From contig JAYKYS010000001.1 of the NCBI GenBank assembly GCA_036924285.1, positions 6,287,501 through 6,351,500 of the forward strand: a DNA stretch of 64,000 nucleotides, given 5' to 3'. This stretch comes from Asterella californica (taxonomy: Eukaryota; Streptophyta; Marchantiopsida; Marchantiales; Aytoniaceae). The position numbers and the translations under genes are program-made. The notes below the pieces were generated by a model. It searched no databases. It saw only the letters and a list, made by a program, of their open reading frames with translations, and was not told the origin of the DNA. Of this stretch, positions 1-15,312 are shown one piece after another. Every line of letters starts with the position of its first letter. Position 1 is the stretch's first letter.

Positions 1-3874
<3,874 letters not shown>

Positions 3875-6728
3875 AGAGAACAACATTTTCATTATCTCTC
3901 CGTGGCAAGGGGACAACAAACGGTGATAAGGAGAAAACGACCTCGTCATCCTTGACAGTAGAGGCACGTAGAAGTATACGGGTTTAGGGTATTATCCTTG
4001 TATATACAGGAGATCTGTAACTGCTGTGACCTGTCGGAATCACTAGGTCATTTCACCACGAATTGTTTGGGATTTCTCCAGCAGGAATTCCAACCTCCTT
4101 CAGTTTTCTCAAGTTGTAATAGTAACATTTTCATCGCTCTCCATTTACACTCTCTTCATCCTTTCCTTAGTGTTCTCGCCTCATGCCGGTTTTATAAACA
4201 AGAGCCTCGCGGATCCAGTATAATTCACCAATTTGCTACGGTTATTGTAAATTCTTCAATAGTGTGCTTCTGTCTAAGAAGCCATCAAGGACAACATATG
4301 AAGCTGAAAGTTAGAGCAGGAGTGGTTAAAACCTAACAAAACCGGTTCGTCCGAAAACCGTGAGCCCGAACATTCTGACAGGGAAAGGCCCTGCTGTCTG
4401 CTTGCAGATAAAACGGATCCGGGTCCACACCAGCGAGGGGCTGAGGCATCTTCACGAGAATGTTTCTGATGTCATTACGCAAGAGCGGTAATGACATCAG
4501 AACAACGTCAATCCAAGTCACGCTTGAGTCTTGACGGCAATACCCATTGATCTGCCGATGCCCATAACTGACCTGATTCCATATACTGACACTTGGGATC
4601 CTGTTGCTTAATCTTGGCGATATCATATAAATGCTAAACCGTAACAACACCCGCTACCTCATGTCCCGCCTTGCCTCCTCCGCTGTGCAATCCAGCAGCC
4701 TTCTTCAAAAAATAGGACACCACGGGGACTTCATGGTGAAATCAAATGTCGAGTCGGAATAGACAGTTACTGTCACCGTAACAGGAACATCGGGCTTCAT
4801 GTGCTGCTCCGAGCACGAATCCTTGCAAAACGCCATCAGGTTCAACCTATGATGCCCTAAAGCCGGACCCACGGTAGGTGCTTTGCCTGTTCCACACTCA
4901 CCACCAGCCTAATTAACGCTCAGACTACCTTTCCCGACATTGCTAGGCGTTGACATTCCAACATGTCGTGAAAGACCGACTAGCTCGCTCGTCAACGCAT
5001 CTTGCACCCCCCTAGAGAAGCATTCCCTCGTGCATATCCTCGTCCTCGTAGTCGTCCCTCATCCTAGTTCCCTATCGCAGATACTTTTCTTGGACTTTTG
5101 GTTCCAGAGACGATTTCAGCAACTGTGCCGTGAAGAATTGCTCCACGCAAAGTCACAGTCGTGCTTCAGTCAAGTTCTGTGTGAGAGGCAGACTGACCTG
5201 ACGCCTTCCATAAAGCGACAGACCCGAACGTCCTCACTTCCTTCAGCGTCACTCGATCTCTCGGTCTGAAAATTTCAATCAGACCGTTGTTCTCGGGAAA
5301 GAACAAGGAGCTCCCAGGTGGCCAGGACAAGAACGAGCATCCCATAGGGTTAGGTTTGAATGAAGGTTCATGCGCTGGCGTTCAGCACAACGTTTCTGAG
5401 GTCCTACAGTAGTTAGTTCTGCTTGCCGACTTCCGGCAGAATGTAGGGCCGACACGTAACTACTCCCCCGAGAGCAGGTCTAAGGGGTAATCACGTACTG
5501 AACCGGGCTCATGCTGCTAGTCTGCTACCCGAGTTAGTTATCCTTATTTAGTTCTACTGTAACCTGAGAGGAAGATAAACTGAGTAAACAATTCGTTTAT
5601 TCGTACACTAGTTGTTAGTCAGTTCGTTCCAATGCTCGGACAGAACCGGCATCCTTTGTAATCTCAACCGGTAGAAACTTCGGTACAAGAGAATCATCAC
5701 CGGATTCTATTACCGACTGTAAAATTATTCCATCGGATTTACACAAGTTATATTCTAAATGCATCGGATAAAAGACAAAAACGATTATAATCTATCAGTT
5801 TCATGCTGTTGGAAAGATAATTCCAGTCGGATCATTACTGAATGTATTTGTTGATCATCGGTTTTTTACTGAATTAACCTGATCCCTTTCGACCTGATTA
5901 TTCTATTTAAGAAATACTCTGAAAGATAAGACTGACTAGGTGAATCAAGAAAATCAACGGATTTATTGTGATAAAGACAGTACGTATGATAGCAAGGTAG
6001 TTGTAAAGAGATAATAGCTAGCTGTCAAATGTTATCTTTACGATTCAAAAATAACGTTTGGCATTGCTGTCTCATAGTGATTGCTGCGCGACGCGCACAA
6101 GTTGTTCCAAATCTCAAAGTTCAAACATATTTCACAAGTTGCGCTGAAAGGACTCAACATTGCACGGTGCAGCATTGCGACGGCAGAATTGGCAATATAG
6201 CTAAGGTACTAGAGAACTATAGGAGGTTTGAAACTTTGGACTTTGGAGTCTGGACTCTAGAGCGTCCAATGACATTGGTTGTTGTTATCTTGTAAGCCTC
6301 ACAAGAAGAAGTGATGCACTTTGGCTGTATTCTCTTTGATTCTCATAGTCTTTCTAGATTTCCTCGTACGTTAGTTTCGTAAAGGATCGTGTAATTGACT
6401 CGTATTGAGTGGGAGAGGAAAAAAGAGCTTTTGAGTTTTAAAGTGAGAAGTGTATTTTCTGATAGGTGCTTCATGAGAAGTCTAAACTAGATCTAATGTG
6501 TTGCACTATAAAATATCTCTTGTTTAGAACTGATTAGACCCTTTTTGAAACGTTTACCTTTTAGTTTGAATCAAGAATCCTTATTTCTGTAGCGTTTCAT
6601 CTCTAAGACGTACTGTCGATATTCAGAGGTTCAATTGTGATTGTTTGTATTGTTCATTATTAGAAGTAAAATATCACGACTAACAAAAAACAGTCTTCCA
6701 AGAAGCAACGAGTCATACAGATTTCAGT
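3875..6728. other. Intergenic, no gene recognised
   Basis: This holds the 3' flank of the ABCC gene and then AT-rich sequence. Short open frames occur on both strands, but none shows a family motif or convincing composition. One perfect inverted repeat at 4464-4502 is listed separately. The stretch from about 5530 to 6000 is especially AT-rich. Confidence 0.5.
4464..4502. repeat. Perfect 15-bp inverted repeat
   Basis: TTCTGATGTCATTAC (4464-4478) is followed after 9 nt by its exact reverse complement (4488-4502). It lies about 600 bp downstream of the ABCC stop. It could be a transcript-end hairpin or a trace of a small foldback element. Confidence 0.7.
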
Positions 6729-9090
6729 ATGACTCCATCTAGTTCACAACTTTTTGATAGTTCGGAGACACCATCTCTATTTGTCTCTTCTCCTAATAGA
6801 AAGGAAACCGAGGAGAAGTTACAAACCAAGTCATGTGCATTATTGCAAAGTACAGGTAGTCAGATTCCTGTAAGTTTGTACCAACGTGATAAGTCTTGTG
6901 CATCAATGTTAGAGTTTATTACTGATGTGGTAGTTGAGAAAACTCTACAAAGATGGACTTATGATCAACAAATCGACTGACATATCTGTTACCTAAGGTG
7001 CTAAGTATATTTTTGAGATGTTGGTAAGTCGTTTGAAGTTTTGAGGGCTAAATAATGACAAGTTAGTTGGTTTCAGCTCTGATGGAGCTTCAGTAATGAC
7101 AGATAAGCATACAGGTGTGAAAGTCATATTGAAGCGTAGTGTAAATCTTTACTTGATTTCAGTACAATGTGTTGCACATAGAACAAATCTAGCGTTGGTT
7201 TCAGCAGCCAAGAACTCTAAATGTTCTTCTTTAGTACTAATATTGATGATATTTTGAATATTACGTGTAGTTATTTCAAGCAATCATCTAAACATAAAGA
7301 TGGTCTCGCAACACTACAAAACAAATTGTTTGACTCATGAAAGAAACTGAAAAATATAAGAAGATCCGGTGGTTATCTCGATGACAAGCAATCACGGCTT
7401 TGTGTCTTACTGAAATCCGTGCTTGTTTATTTTTGTTCAGTTTCTACTTCTGAGGATCATGATGTAGCTCAAGTTTGTTTGCAAGATTGAGATCTTTTAA
7501 ACTTATCTATTGTTTACATTTTTAGCTTACACAGACTTGCAAATGCTTAGTACGATCTTTCAGCAAAATGTTGTAGATGTCTCTGTAGTAGGAAGCAGTG
7601 TGCAAAATGAGATTAACATCATCCGTATGACTTTTCTTGTTGAGAAGGTAGACATGAACGCTTTTCTCTATGCACCTGAAGGTGAGTATCCTCTTTTCGC
7701 GCACCTACCGCATTGTTGCGCTAGCAGAAGCTCTTACTCAGTAGGTCACGAACTTTCTGCAAACCACAATCACAAGTTACCGTCCATGCACCACTTACCT
7801 TAACTTTGTTTGATCCAGATCGGAGCCGGACCGTCTCCCTAATCATCAAGCTCAGCATTTCCTAAGTCTCGACCTAGATCCACCTAGGTCGGTCTCAAAA
7901 CATGAGCAAGTCACAAGATGACTTGGAACGGACTTCTCATAAAGTCCAGGGTCCTAAACGGTGCTTTCAACACACCTAGCGGTCCAACCGCCCGTGATGT
8001 CTGTTTGGGTCTAGGCTCCCGAACAGTGATCTAACCCGCCGACTCGTTCCCTAGTCTTGCTCCAGCCCTTACATCGTTCTTAAGTCTAGACGTCCAAGTA
8101 TGGACCGGAACGTGTCGATCCAGCCATCACCTCATGTCCCCTAGAGTCCACCCGCCGAACCTTGAGGTCGGATGACTCGTCTTGGCCCACCCAGGCATCA
8201 AGCCTTCCTCATATATACTTTTGGGGATCGGCGGTCCCGTCCTCCTCTTTGGTCCCTGAAAATGATATCACAATCCGATCACGAGATTGGTCATAATTCT
8301 CAGTTCGGATGTCAGTTCGAGGAGTTTTACATATCACCGGAAAGCTCTCGTCGAGATCTTTCCAATGATATCTTACTCGCCTCGAGATCTTACGTAAAGC
8401 TCCATCCACGACCTATAACGCTGGAGCTCCAACACTTAGTCATTTTTCGAGAAATTGTGGTTCGGACCAGCGTCCGAACCACGGTCCGTCTGCGTCTCGG
8501 ACCCACGTCTAAGACCTATGTCTCAGACTTATGTTTCGGTCTGTTCTCAGACTTGTCCCCTTAAGTCAGCGTTCGTCTGGGGTTGTCTTGAGATAGGCCC
8601 TTATGTCCTAACCCAATGTTTCAACCTTTGTTCAGAGAACCACTTAGGGTACATCTGATCTCGACTTCTCGGCCAAGCCGTTCAATCCTACTCATAGCGT
8701 TCACAACCTAGCGCAAGTCCACTAAGGTTCTCTTGCGCCCAACACCTCTTTTGCCAAAGTATGGACCATTAGGTGGCTATATGAGAGATTTGTCTTCAAA
8801 GATCAGAGGTGCTTATTTTCATTCAGTTGAAATGCAATGTGATAGGATAGATATGGACATGGAAGAAACTATCACTTTCCAAAAAGATTTCTCTGAAATA
8901 GTCTGTAATACTCTAGAGGAGAAGTTTTTTGACAACAATCTCATAAGTTGTTTTGAAGTTTTATCTGCCTCACAAATGCCTAGCAGTTTGATATTTTTAC
9001 AGGAATGAGGTGTTCTGACGCTAGACAAGCTCTCCAAACATTTTGGTGAAGAGAAATATCTCCATGGGCAATTGTTTAAACCGTATGTTG
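6729..9090 (+). pseudogene. hAT-type (ZNF862-like) transposase remnant, interrupted
   Basis: This is a decayed transposase of the hAT superfamily, in the group resembling zinc-finger protein 862. The clearest block is at about 7056-7215, where KLVGFSSDGASVMTDKH is followed by an LISVQCVAHRTNLAL-like stretch. Both are typical of this group's catalytic core. Frame changes and stops follow, and a matching stretch ending in INIIRMTFL lies near 7510-7650. The conserved continuation (PLGGYMRDLSSKIRGAYFHS, then the region around LISCFEVLSASQMPSSL) resumes at about 8760 and fades near 9090. Sequence without similarity separates the two parts at roughly 7684-8759. The first segment (6729-6979) looks like the N-terminal side but is less certain. 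Multiple stops and frameshifts make it non-functional. The family call rests on remembered motifs, not a search. Confidence 0.72.
7684..8759. other. About 1.08-kb insert or intron inside the hAT remnant
   Basis: This stretch separates two blocks of one transposase. It begins with a strong donor-like GTGAGT directly after the coding block and ends in CCAAAG just before coding similarity resumes, so a genuine intron is possible. Its composition is richer in G and C than the flanks, and it contains repeated words such as GTCTCAGACTT. A nested insertion is therefore equally possible. No coding motif is recognised in it. Confidence 0.4.
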
Positions 9091-9633
9091 ATGCAATGTT
9101 AACAATTATTTTGTTACCACAATAATTTTTGAAAAATTTTAAAAATAAACTACTGTAAAACTATTGTACAACTACTACAGATACTACTAGATAAAAATGA
9201 TATCAATGTCAGGATTCAAACCAACGCTTGGATTTCAAGCTCCCTCTCCATGGCCTTGCCGAATCTCCTTCGAAGTTTCGAGGAGGGCACAATCTTGATC
9301 TCCATTCCCAGATCACCGCTTCGGTAAGTGCCTTACCTATCTTGCTACGGAACAAGTAATTGAAAATATGAAAATATTTGTAATCAAGATTTAATAATTG
9401 ATCTATTCGTATTCGAGGTAAATTCCATCTTGTCATTATTGAAATAAATAATTGGTTCTAACATCCTAATCAGTTCTAACCAAACCAACCTAAAGTAGAT
9501 ATGAAATCAATTTTTTTTGATAAACTTATAAATTTTGAAAACACTGAAACAATAAACATGCAAAAGTCAAACTTGAAAGTCAGATATACTCGGAAAGTAT
9601 AAATTGTGAACAGCTAAAACTTAAGTTGATCTA
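9091..9633. other. AT-rich spacer between opposed hAT remnants
   Basis: No gene or motif is recognised. It separates the plus-strand hAT remnant from the minus-strand hAT C-terminal fragment. Confidence 0.4.
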
Positions 9634-10128
9634 TCATGAATCACCAGAAAGATATAAATCATGGTTGGGTACTAGAAAACGATGCTCTTCCGATGATTTC
9701 CACAACTTAATAGCTTGGATCAAAATATCTTCAAAGTCAGTATCTCGGCCTTCTATATTCACTCTCATCATTGTGTCCAAGTGGTTAGTAGACAAACAAT
9801 TAGGATATTTATTCTTTATTTCATTCTGACATGAAAATGCACGTTCACAAGTAGCAATAGATACACATTGAACTCTTGCCAAGTTTGCTAGTTTCAGTAA
9901 GTTTGAATACTTCAATCTCAAGACTTCACTGAGTTCTATCCTGCTGCATAAATCAAAGAATGAACTGCTTTTGAACTCCACAATAAAAGCAAAAAATTCA
10001 CAATATAAGATACTTCTCATCATTGCAAAACTGTCTACATATATCTTGCATTCGGGAACTAACCAAAAGGATCTAATAAAGTTCGTATCTCCTTGTGTTA
10101 ATTTTCGTAGGATTCTTGATCGACACAA
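9634..10128 (-). pseudogene. hAT transposase C-terminal dimerisation domain fragment
   Basis: This 164-codon open frame on the minus strand carries the hAT C-terminal dimerisation signature. The visible block is YSNLLKLANLARVQCVSIA, then a CERAFSCQN motif, then KNKYPNCLSTNHLDTMMRV, and finally a stretch ending LIQAIKLWK. This is the part of the transposase missing from the plus-strand remnant just upstream, but it lies in the opposite orientation. The frame is unbroken but lacks the DNA-binding and catalytic parts, so it is not an autonomous transposase. It may be the inverted end of the same element or a second element. Confidence 0.78.
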
Positions 10129-11794
10129 AAAATAATATTTTCGGATTTTAGCTGATCTTTTCTTCGAATAGTCAGAAATGAATACATAAGTATAGAATGT
10201 CTCGGTTTTTATATTTATTCAATTTTACAAAACTGAAATATATTTACATTCGGATATTATCCAAAAATCAGAAAATTTCTGTCCGAGCACTGGTTCCGTC
10301 AGGACGGCTAGCGACAAGTCTTCGCGACTGACGAGTGTGGACCCAATCACTCCACGCGTAGCTGGCTTGTGCACACAAGAGTGCAAGATCTCATGTAGGT
10401 TGAAAAGTGTTCCGGACCCTCCGCTATTCACGCGCTTGTCTCTTCCGGAAGATTTTGTCATGCTCACAACCGTCGGACCTATTACCCGAGGGTATCCTTG
10501 TCTATTATCGATGATTGTTAAAATAAAGCATATTGTTTGTTTCAGTAAGAGCGTCTATGCATCTTGATTGATAGCGAGGCTTAGCTCCGGTGTTATTCTC
10601 TTCAAGGCATATTCCTTCTTTCCCTTGTGAGGCTTGATGAGATCTTTCCATCCGTTTGCTATTCATTGTGTCGCATGTTTCCTCTCTATGCACCTTCCGT
10701 GTCAAAAGTAAAAAGAAGCTACCAACGTTTGCAAATTAGAGTTGGTAAAGCGATGTCTCAGATTGTGCATAGTTTCAATTTCACAAACAGAGTTGGAACG
10801 AAAAAGTATAATCTTTTGTAGATTCAAAAATGAGTTCGAGGTTTACAGTTTTGCATGTCACACGAGCAAAAATAGGACTGTTTTGCACGTCCAGTTCGGG
10901 TCGAAATCACGAAACTGCTGAATACAATGTAGAGACAATCATCAGAATATGACTTTAATGCAAAACTGTGGCTGGATCGACAAAACCAAATTATAGCGAA
11001 AATGTCAAAAACTATGTGAATTTCAGTTCCGAAACTGCAGGTGCCAAGGCACTCTCAATCTTTCCCATGGTTTTATTTTGAAGATGTTTAAAATCAAAAT
11101 GCGGTAATTAGTTCTCATAAAGGAACTAAATAAACTAAATGTCATGTTTCGTAAGTAGCACGACTTTCATGGTTGAATCTGTTAAATTAAAATGCGTAGC
11201 AAATTTTCAGAAGAATAGTGAAAAATCAGTCTGGTATGATCTTGACTCATGTAGTAACATCACACTCTACCCAATGCATGATTATATTATTCATTGACAT
11301 ACGATATTTTACTATTCTGCAACAGACACAACACTCTTTGGTTGGTGAGAGCTCATTTGCACCAGCAGTTTCAATATTGCTTTTTCAATACTTTCTGAGA
11401 TTTTTGAGTTTTCCATGAAGAGTCCGAGCCGTGAGCATTTTTTACAGTTTACATTACTTTACAGAGTTCACTCCGCACTGAGTTTTGCAGTTTTTGAGTC
11501 TTTTAATCACCACACATACACATAACACATGAACGATGTCATACACATACACAAGTGTATCACAATGATAAGCATTGTGGATCCAATTTCATCAATGCAC
11601 CTCGTGGTTCAAAGACACGTACTGCACTCCGAGTCACTGCCGCAGATGTCTCAATCTACGCCACACCAGTCATGAAGTCGAAGTCAACTCCTTCTCCTCC
11701 ATAAGACGTGGAAGTCTCTGTTCCTGAACCAGATCTCCACTGAGCCATAGCCATACTAGCTATCCTTTGCTCCAACTGCTCAATCCAAGCAGCC
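10129..11794. other. Intergenic, nothing recognised
   Basis: AT-rich sequence with a few short open frames. I see no family motif, strong repeat or RNA gene. Confidence 0.4.
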
Positions 11795-12204
11795 ATAGAG
11801 CTGCACACGAGCTTACCAAGTTGGGCAAGAATTAAGCTAAGGCTGAGCTAGATAAGCTGCTCGGCCCTTAGCTTGAGTTAAAGCATCACTATGAAAAAGA
11901 GTGAAAGTACTGAAATGTGGAGCTCATTGAGGATAGTGACACTGCGTCTTCGATTGTGAGAAGTAGCATCTTATGCAATAGTTAGTATAGTTTTTAAGTC
12001 ATGAAAAAAGTAAAAGAGAGAAATTCGTCGATTTCGACTCGTGTTTTGGATCCATAATATGAAGATACAAGTACGTATGTGTTAGTGAGTACTATAGTTT
12101 TGACTCTTCATTCATTAAAAATGGAGCTATAAAGAGAAGTTGACATAGAGAAAGTAACTTCCTTTAGGTTTATATATGAGTTTTAATTCTCTGTTTAACG
12201 AGAA

Positions 12205-12275
12205 CAGAGACCATCCTCAGTGGTAGAGACATTCACCTAGGAAGAAGAGGTCTCAAGATCAAATCCTCCTAGCAT
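12205..12275 (+). repeat. tRNA-like A-box/B-box motifs (SINE-like head)
   Basis: CCTCAGTGGTAGAG (about 12214-12227) matches the A-box of a tRNA gene. AGATCAAATCC follows about 30 nt later and resembles a B-box. The cloverleaf is degenerate, so this is not a working tRNA gene. The equivalent part of the partner repeat (about 33225-33290) has CCTAGTGATAGGGCGC and GGATCAATTCC. A tRNA-derived SINE head is the simplest reading. Confidence 0.5.
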
Positions 12276-12305
12276 GTGTTCTATATCCCGTCATGTTGAC
12301 CTCCT

Positions 12306-12770
12306 GGATGAGAGTGTATGTTGGATATGTAGCTACGTCTTGCATATCTAGGGGCAAGGGATCGATATCTCTCTTAATCGTGGGCTTCTTGATCTAAGCC
12401 TCCGCATGCCATTTCGGTTATAGATCAAGAGTTACTGGTGTGGCTATGAGGGAGCTGTAAGTCTTGTCGAGTGACTTCATAGCTGTAACTTCTATCCATT
12501 TTGGATGATCTGTACTATAACAGAAGTGATATCAAGATGTCATCAAGACCTTATGGATGGGAGTCTATGTTGGATATGTAGATACATCTGACATATCTCG
12601 AGATGAGAGACCGGTATCCCTCTTAATCGTAGACTTCATGATCTAAGTCTCCGCATGCCACTTCGGTTACAGATCAAGAGTTACTTGTGCGACTATTGAG
12701 AGGCTGTAACTTTGATCTACACTAGATGACATGTACTATAATAGAAGAGACATCAAGATGGTATCAAGAG
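12306..12770. repeat. Diverged tandem duplication, about 250-bp period
   Basis: Two consecutive units both contain TATGTTGGATATGTAG, then CTCTTAATCGT, then TCCGCATGCCA, then AGATCAAGAGTTACT. The unit starting near 12311 is repeated near 12561. The partner repeat at 33.3 kb has only one such unit, so this duplication happened in this copy. Confidence 0.65.
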
Positions 12771-12780
12771 CCGAGAAATT

Positions 12781-15312
12781 TAAATAAGCAAAGATCTAAC
12801 TTGGCAGAGGATCTGCTTGGTTGATACGCAAGTCTGCTTATAAACACCTTAGCTTAGCTAGCGTGTTAGAAGAAGAAAAGTGCCACATCACGCGATTAAG
12901 GATATAATAACTTTTATCACCATTGAGAGCCGTCAATGCGTATGAGAGGAAGACAAGGATTGAGGAGATCGAGATTTGAATTTTTCGAGCGTGAGAAGGT
13001 CACAGAAAGAGAAATAAAGTATTGGGAGTTCAAATTTCATCTCTTGTTGTATTTGGAGATGAATCTGTCTTCTAGTGAATGAAAATTGATCTTATTGAGT
13101 AGAGATCGACTGTCAGATAGAAATTGATATCTGTGAAAGATTCTGATTGTCGCAAGCAAGCCGGTTGGCTCTTGTCTTCTCATTCAATCTCTGTCACGCA
13201 ATTAGAAAACTCACCTTTCTTGAGAAAGACTCTCCTCGACAACATTGTGCGTCTCTCTTCATGTTCAAGTTGGAGTTTCAATCTTGTGTTGTGTAAATTT
13301 TGGCTCAATAAAGCGAATCTCCAAAATCCGGACTCGATATGTATATATCATGGCAGCCATGTGAATATGTTGAATCAAGACTCAAACTTTTGCTAAACGA
13401 AGTGACCAAAGCATGCAATGTCACCTCGTTAGAGTTTGCATTCGTTTTGCTCTTTGATTTCTCTACGAACATAACACATATGAATGTGTGGTCGACTCAA
13501 ATGAATTTGTGACTTCGAATGAAGCGAGCTTTTAGACGCATAGTACACCTAGTAAGATGGAATCTCTTAGGTTTAATAGATTCATCAAAGATGACAAAGA
13601 AAAATATTTGGTAAAACTTAAAATAGAGCAATAGCTAATGGAGAAAATTGTAATCTTCCCATCCACTCTAAGGATTCCAAGAAGTCACAATAAATAGCTT
13701 AGCTCAATAATTTGGACTTCAAGCAGCTACACACCATCTTTTGATCCAAAATGTTATTTCTTGCAGTTGACACTTAATTCTAATGCATAAAATCAAGGTA
13801 TCGTGTCCTCTTGATGCATAATTAGTTTTAATCGTTTCACAACAATAGATAACTTATAGATAATCTTCAACATTATTGAATACATACTATGCAAATATGG
13901 GATATAACAGTATCAGATTGGTGTTGTATAAGTGCTCCTCCACATCTCGTGGAAGTTGGAACTATATGTGGGTAAAATTCTGTTATTCCTCCTATGGTGT
14001 TTTCTATATTTCAAGACAAACAAACCTTGAGATTAGAATATGTAAGTAATTATATGTGACTGCGATTGGATAAAACACATATTAGATTCAGAAATGCATC
14101 GTAACAACCGATGCAAGTTAATCATATCTCAGTTTGTCAATCAATACTTTTTAATTTGAGCTTCCCAGTGAGAAGCTCAAGTTGACTATACAGTAGAGTG
14201 ACCTCTGATTCTTAAACATATCCTGGATCTGATTGATGATAGAAGTAAAGAAATCTGGTTTAGAACCAGATTCAGAGTACACCAATTGGTTAAGCTCCAC
14301 TTTCATCTATTGAAAAGTAATCATTGTACCAACGACGATACTAATATGTAATCTAATAATCTTTTTAGAGATTTCTTCACAAGACGATCTTCAATTGCAT
14401 TTGTCAATTCTAAAGATATTATTATCTTAAATTCACGAGTAATATTATTTGAATATCTCGTTTTATCTTTCAGGAAAGAGATAATGGCTAGGTGCAAATA
14501 GTAGACGCTTTTTGTGTGCTCTAAACTGCAAGTAGAGCTCTGAATGTTGATGTTGTCAAAAACAGAAGACGTACCGAATAATAAAAAAAAATCTTCCATA
14601 ACTTATCTATTTTTGACTACTATTATGAATAGCTCAATACGTGTCAACGTTAAAATAAAAATTACCGTAACATGCATAGGTAGGGAAGAGGAAACCCTTG
14701 GCCCAAAACTGAGGAGATCAGGGTATGCAAAATATTTCAAAAAACTAATAAAATAATATAATCGTAAGGAATGCTTATTACTGAACCTAGCCAGTTTAAC
14801 GAAATAAGCAGTTTACACGAATAATGAGAAGAGTCCACTACCGATGCCAAAAGAGAAGACAAGACACATGCAATATCTTTGAAACTAACTCAGGTTAACC
14901 TGAGATCCTGTACAAGTGCATCTCACCGAGAAGCGAAGAAAAGGACACCGAGAAAGAGAGAGAACGAGAGGTACAATGAAGGATTGAGAGAACTGTTAGC
15001 GGCTCTCGGTGGGAACGAGAAGACGAGGATGAAGCCGTACTTGAGCGGGAGTAGTATGTTCAGAAACATGCAGGAGCCCTGGACGTGGGAGAGGAGACCG
15101 GTACTTGGCGGTCGTGGGCTGCTAGACTACAGGCAGTTGTAAGTCCGTCGATGCTTGATGCCTTCAGATACCAGAAGAGTGTCCCAGTTGAAGGGTGGTA
15201 ACGTTGGAAGTAGAAGAAAGGCGAGAGCGCGGAGAAGTAGAGACAGCCGTGGACGAGGCTAACTTCTGTGCAAGCAGGAAGAATTGGATCAAGAAGTAGT
15301 CTTTGAGGAACG
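12781..15312. other. Intergenic, 5' flank of the phosphatidylserine synthase gene
   Basis: AT-rich sequence with no gene or repeat recognised up to about 14800. From about 14900 the composition becomes richer in purines and GC. This may be 5' untranslated sequence of the synthase gene, although I cannot place its transcription start. Confidence 0.4.

Larger units (their letters stand above)
11795..12780. repeat. Dispersed repeat, copy 1 (partner at 32790-33660)
   Basis: Several blocks recur in the same order and orientation around 32796-33560. They include AGCTTACCAAGTTGGGCAAG near 11809 (AGCTTATCAAGCTGGGCAGG in the partner), CTATAGTTTTGACTC, TATGTTGGATATG and CTAAGCCTCCGCATGCCA. The first part resembles the end of a decayed reading frame. 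The middle holds tRNA-like box motifs. The last part contains an internal tandem duplication. The order suggests copies of one mobile element, perhaps with a tRNA-derived SINE inside or at its end. Confidence 0.65.
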
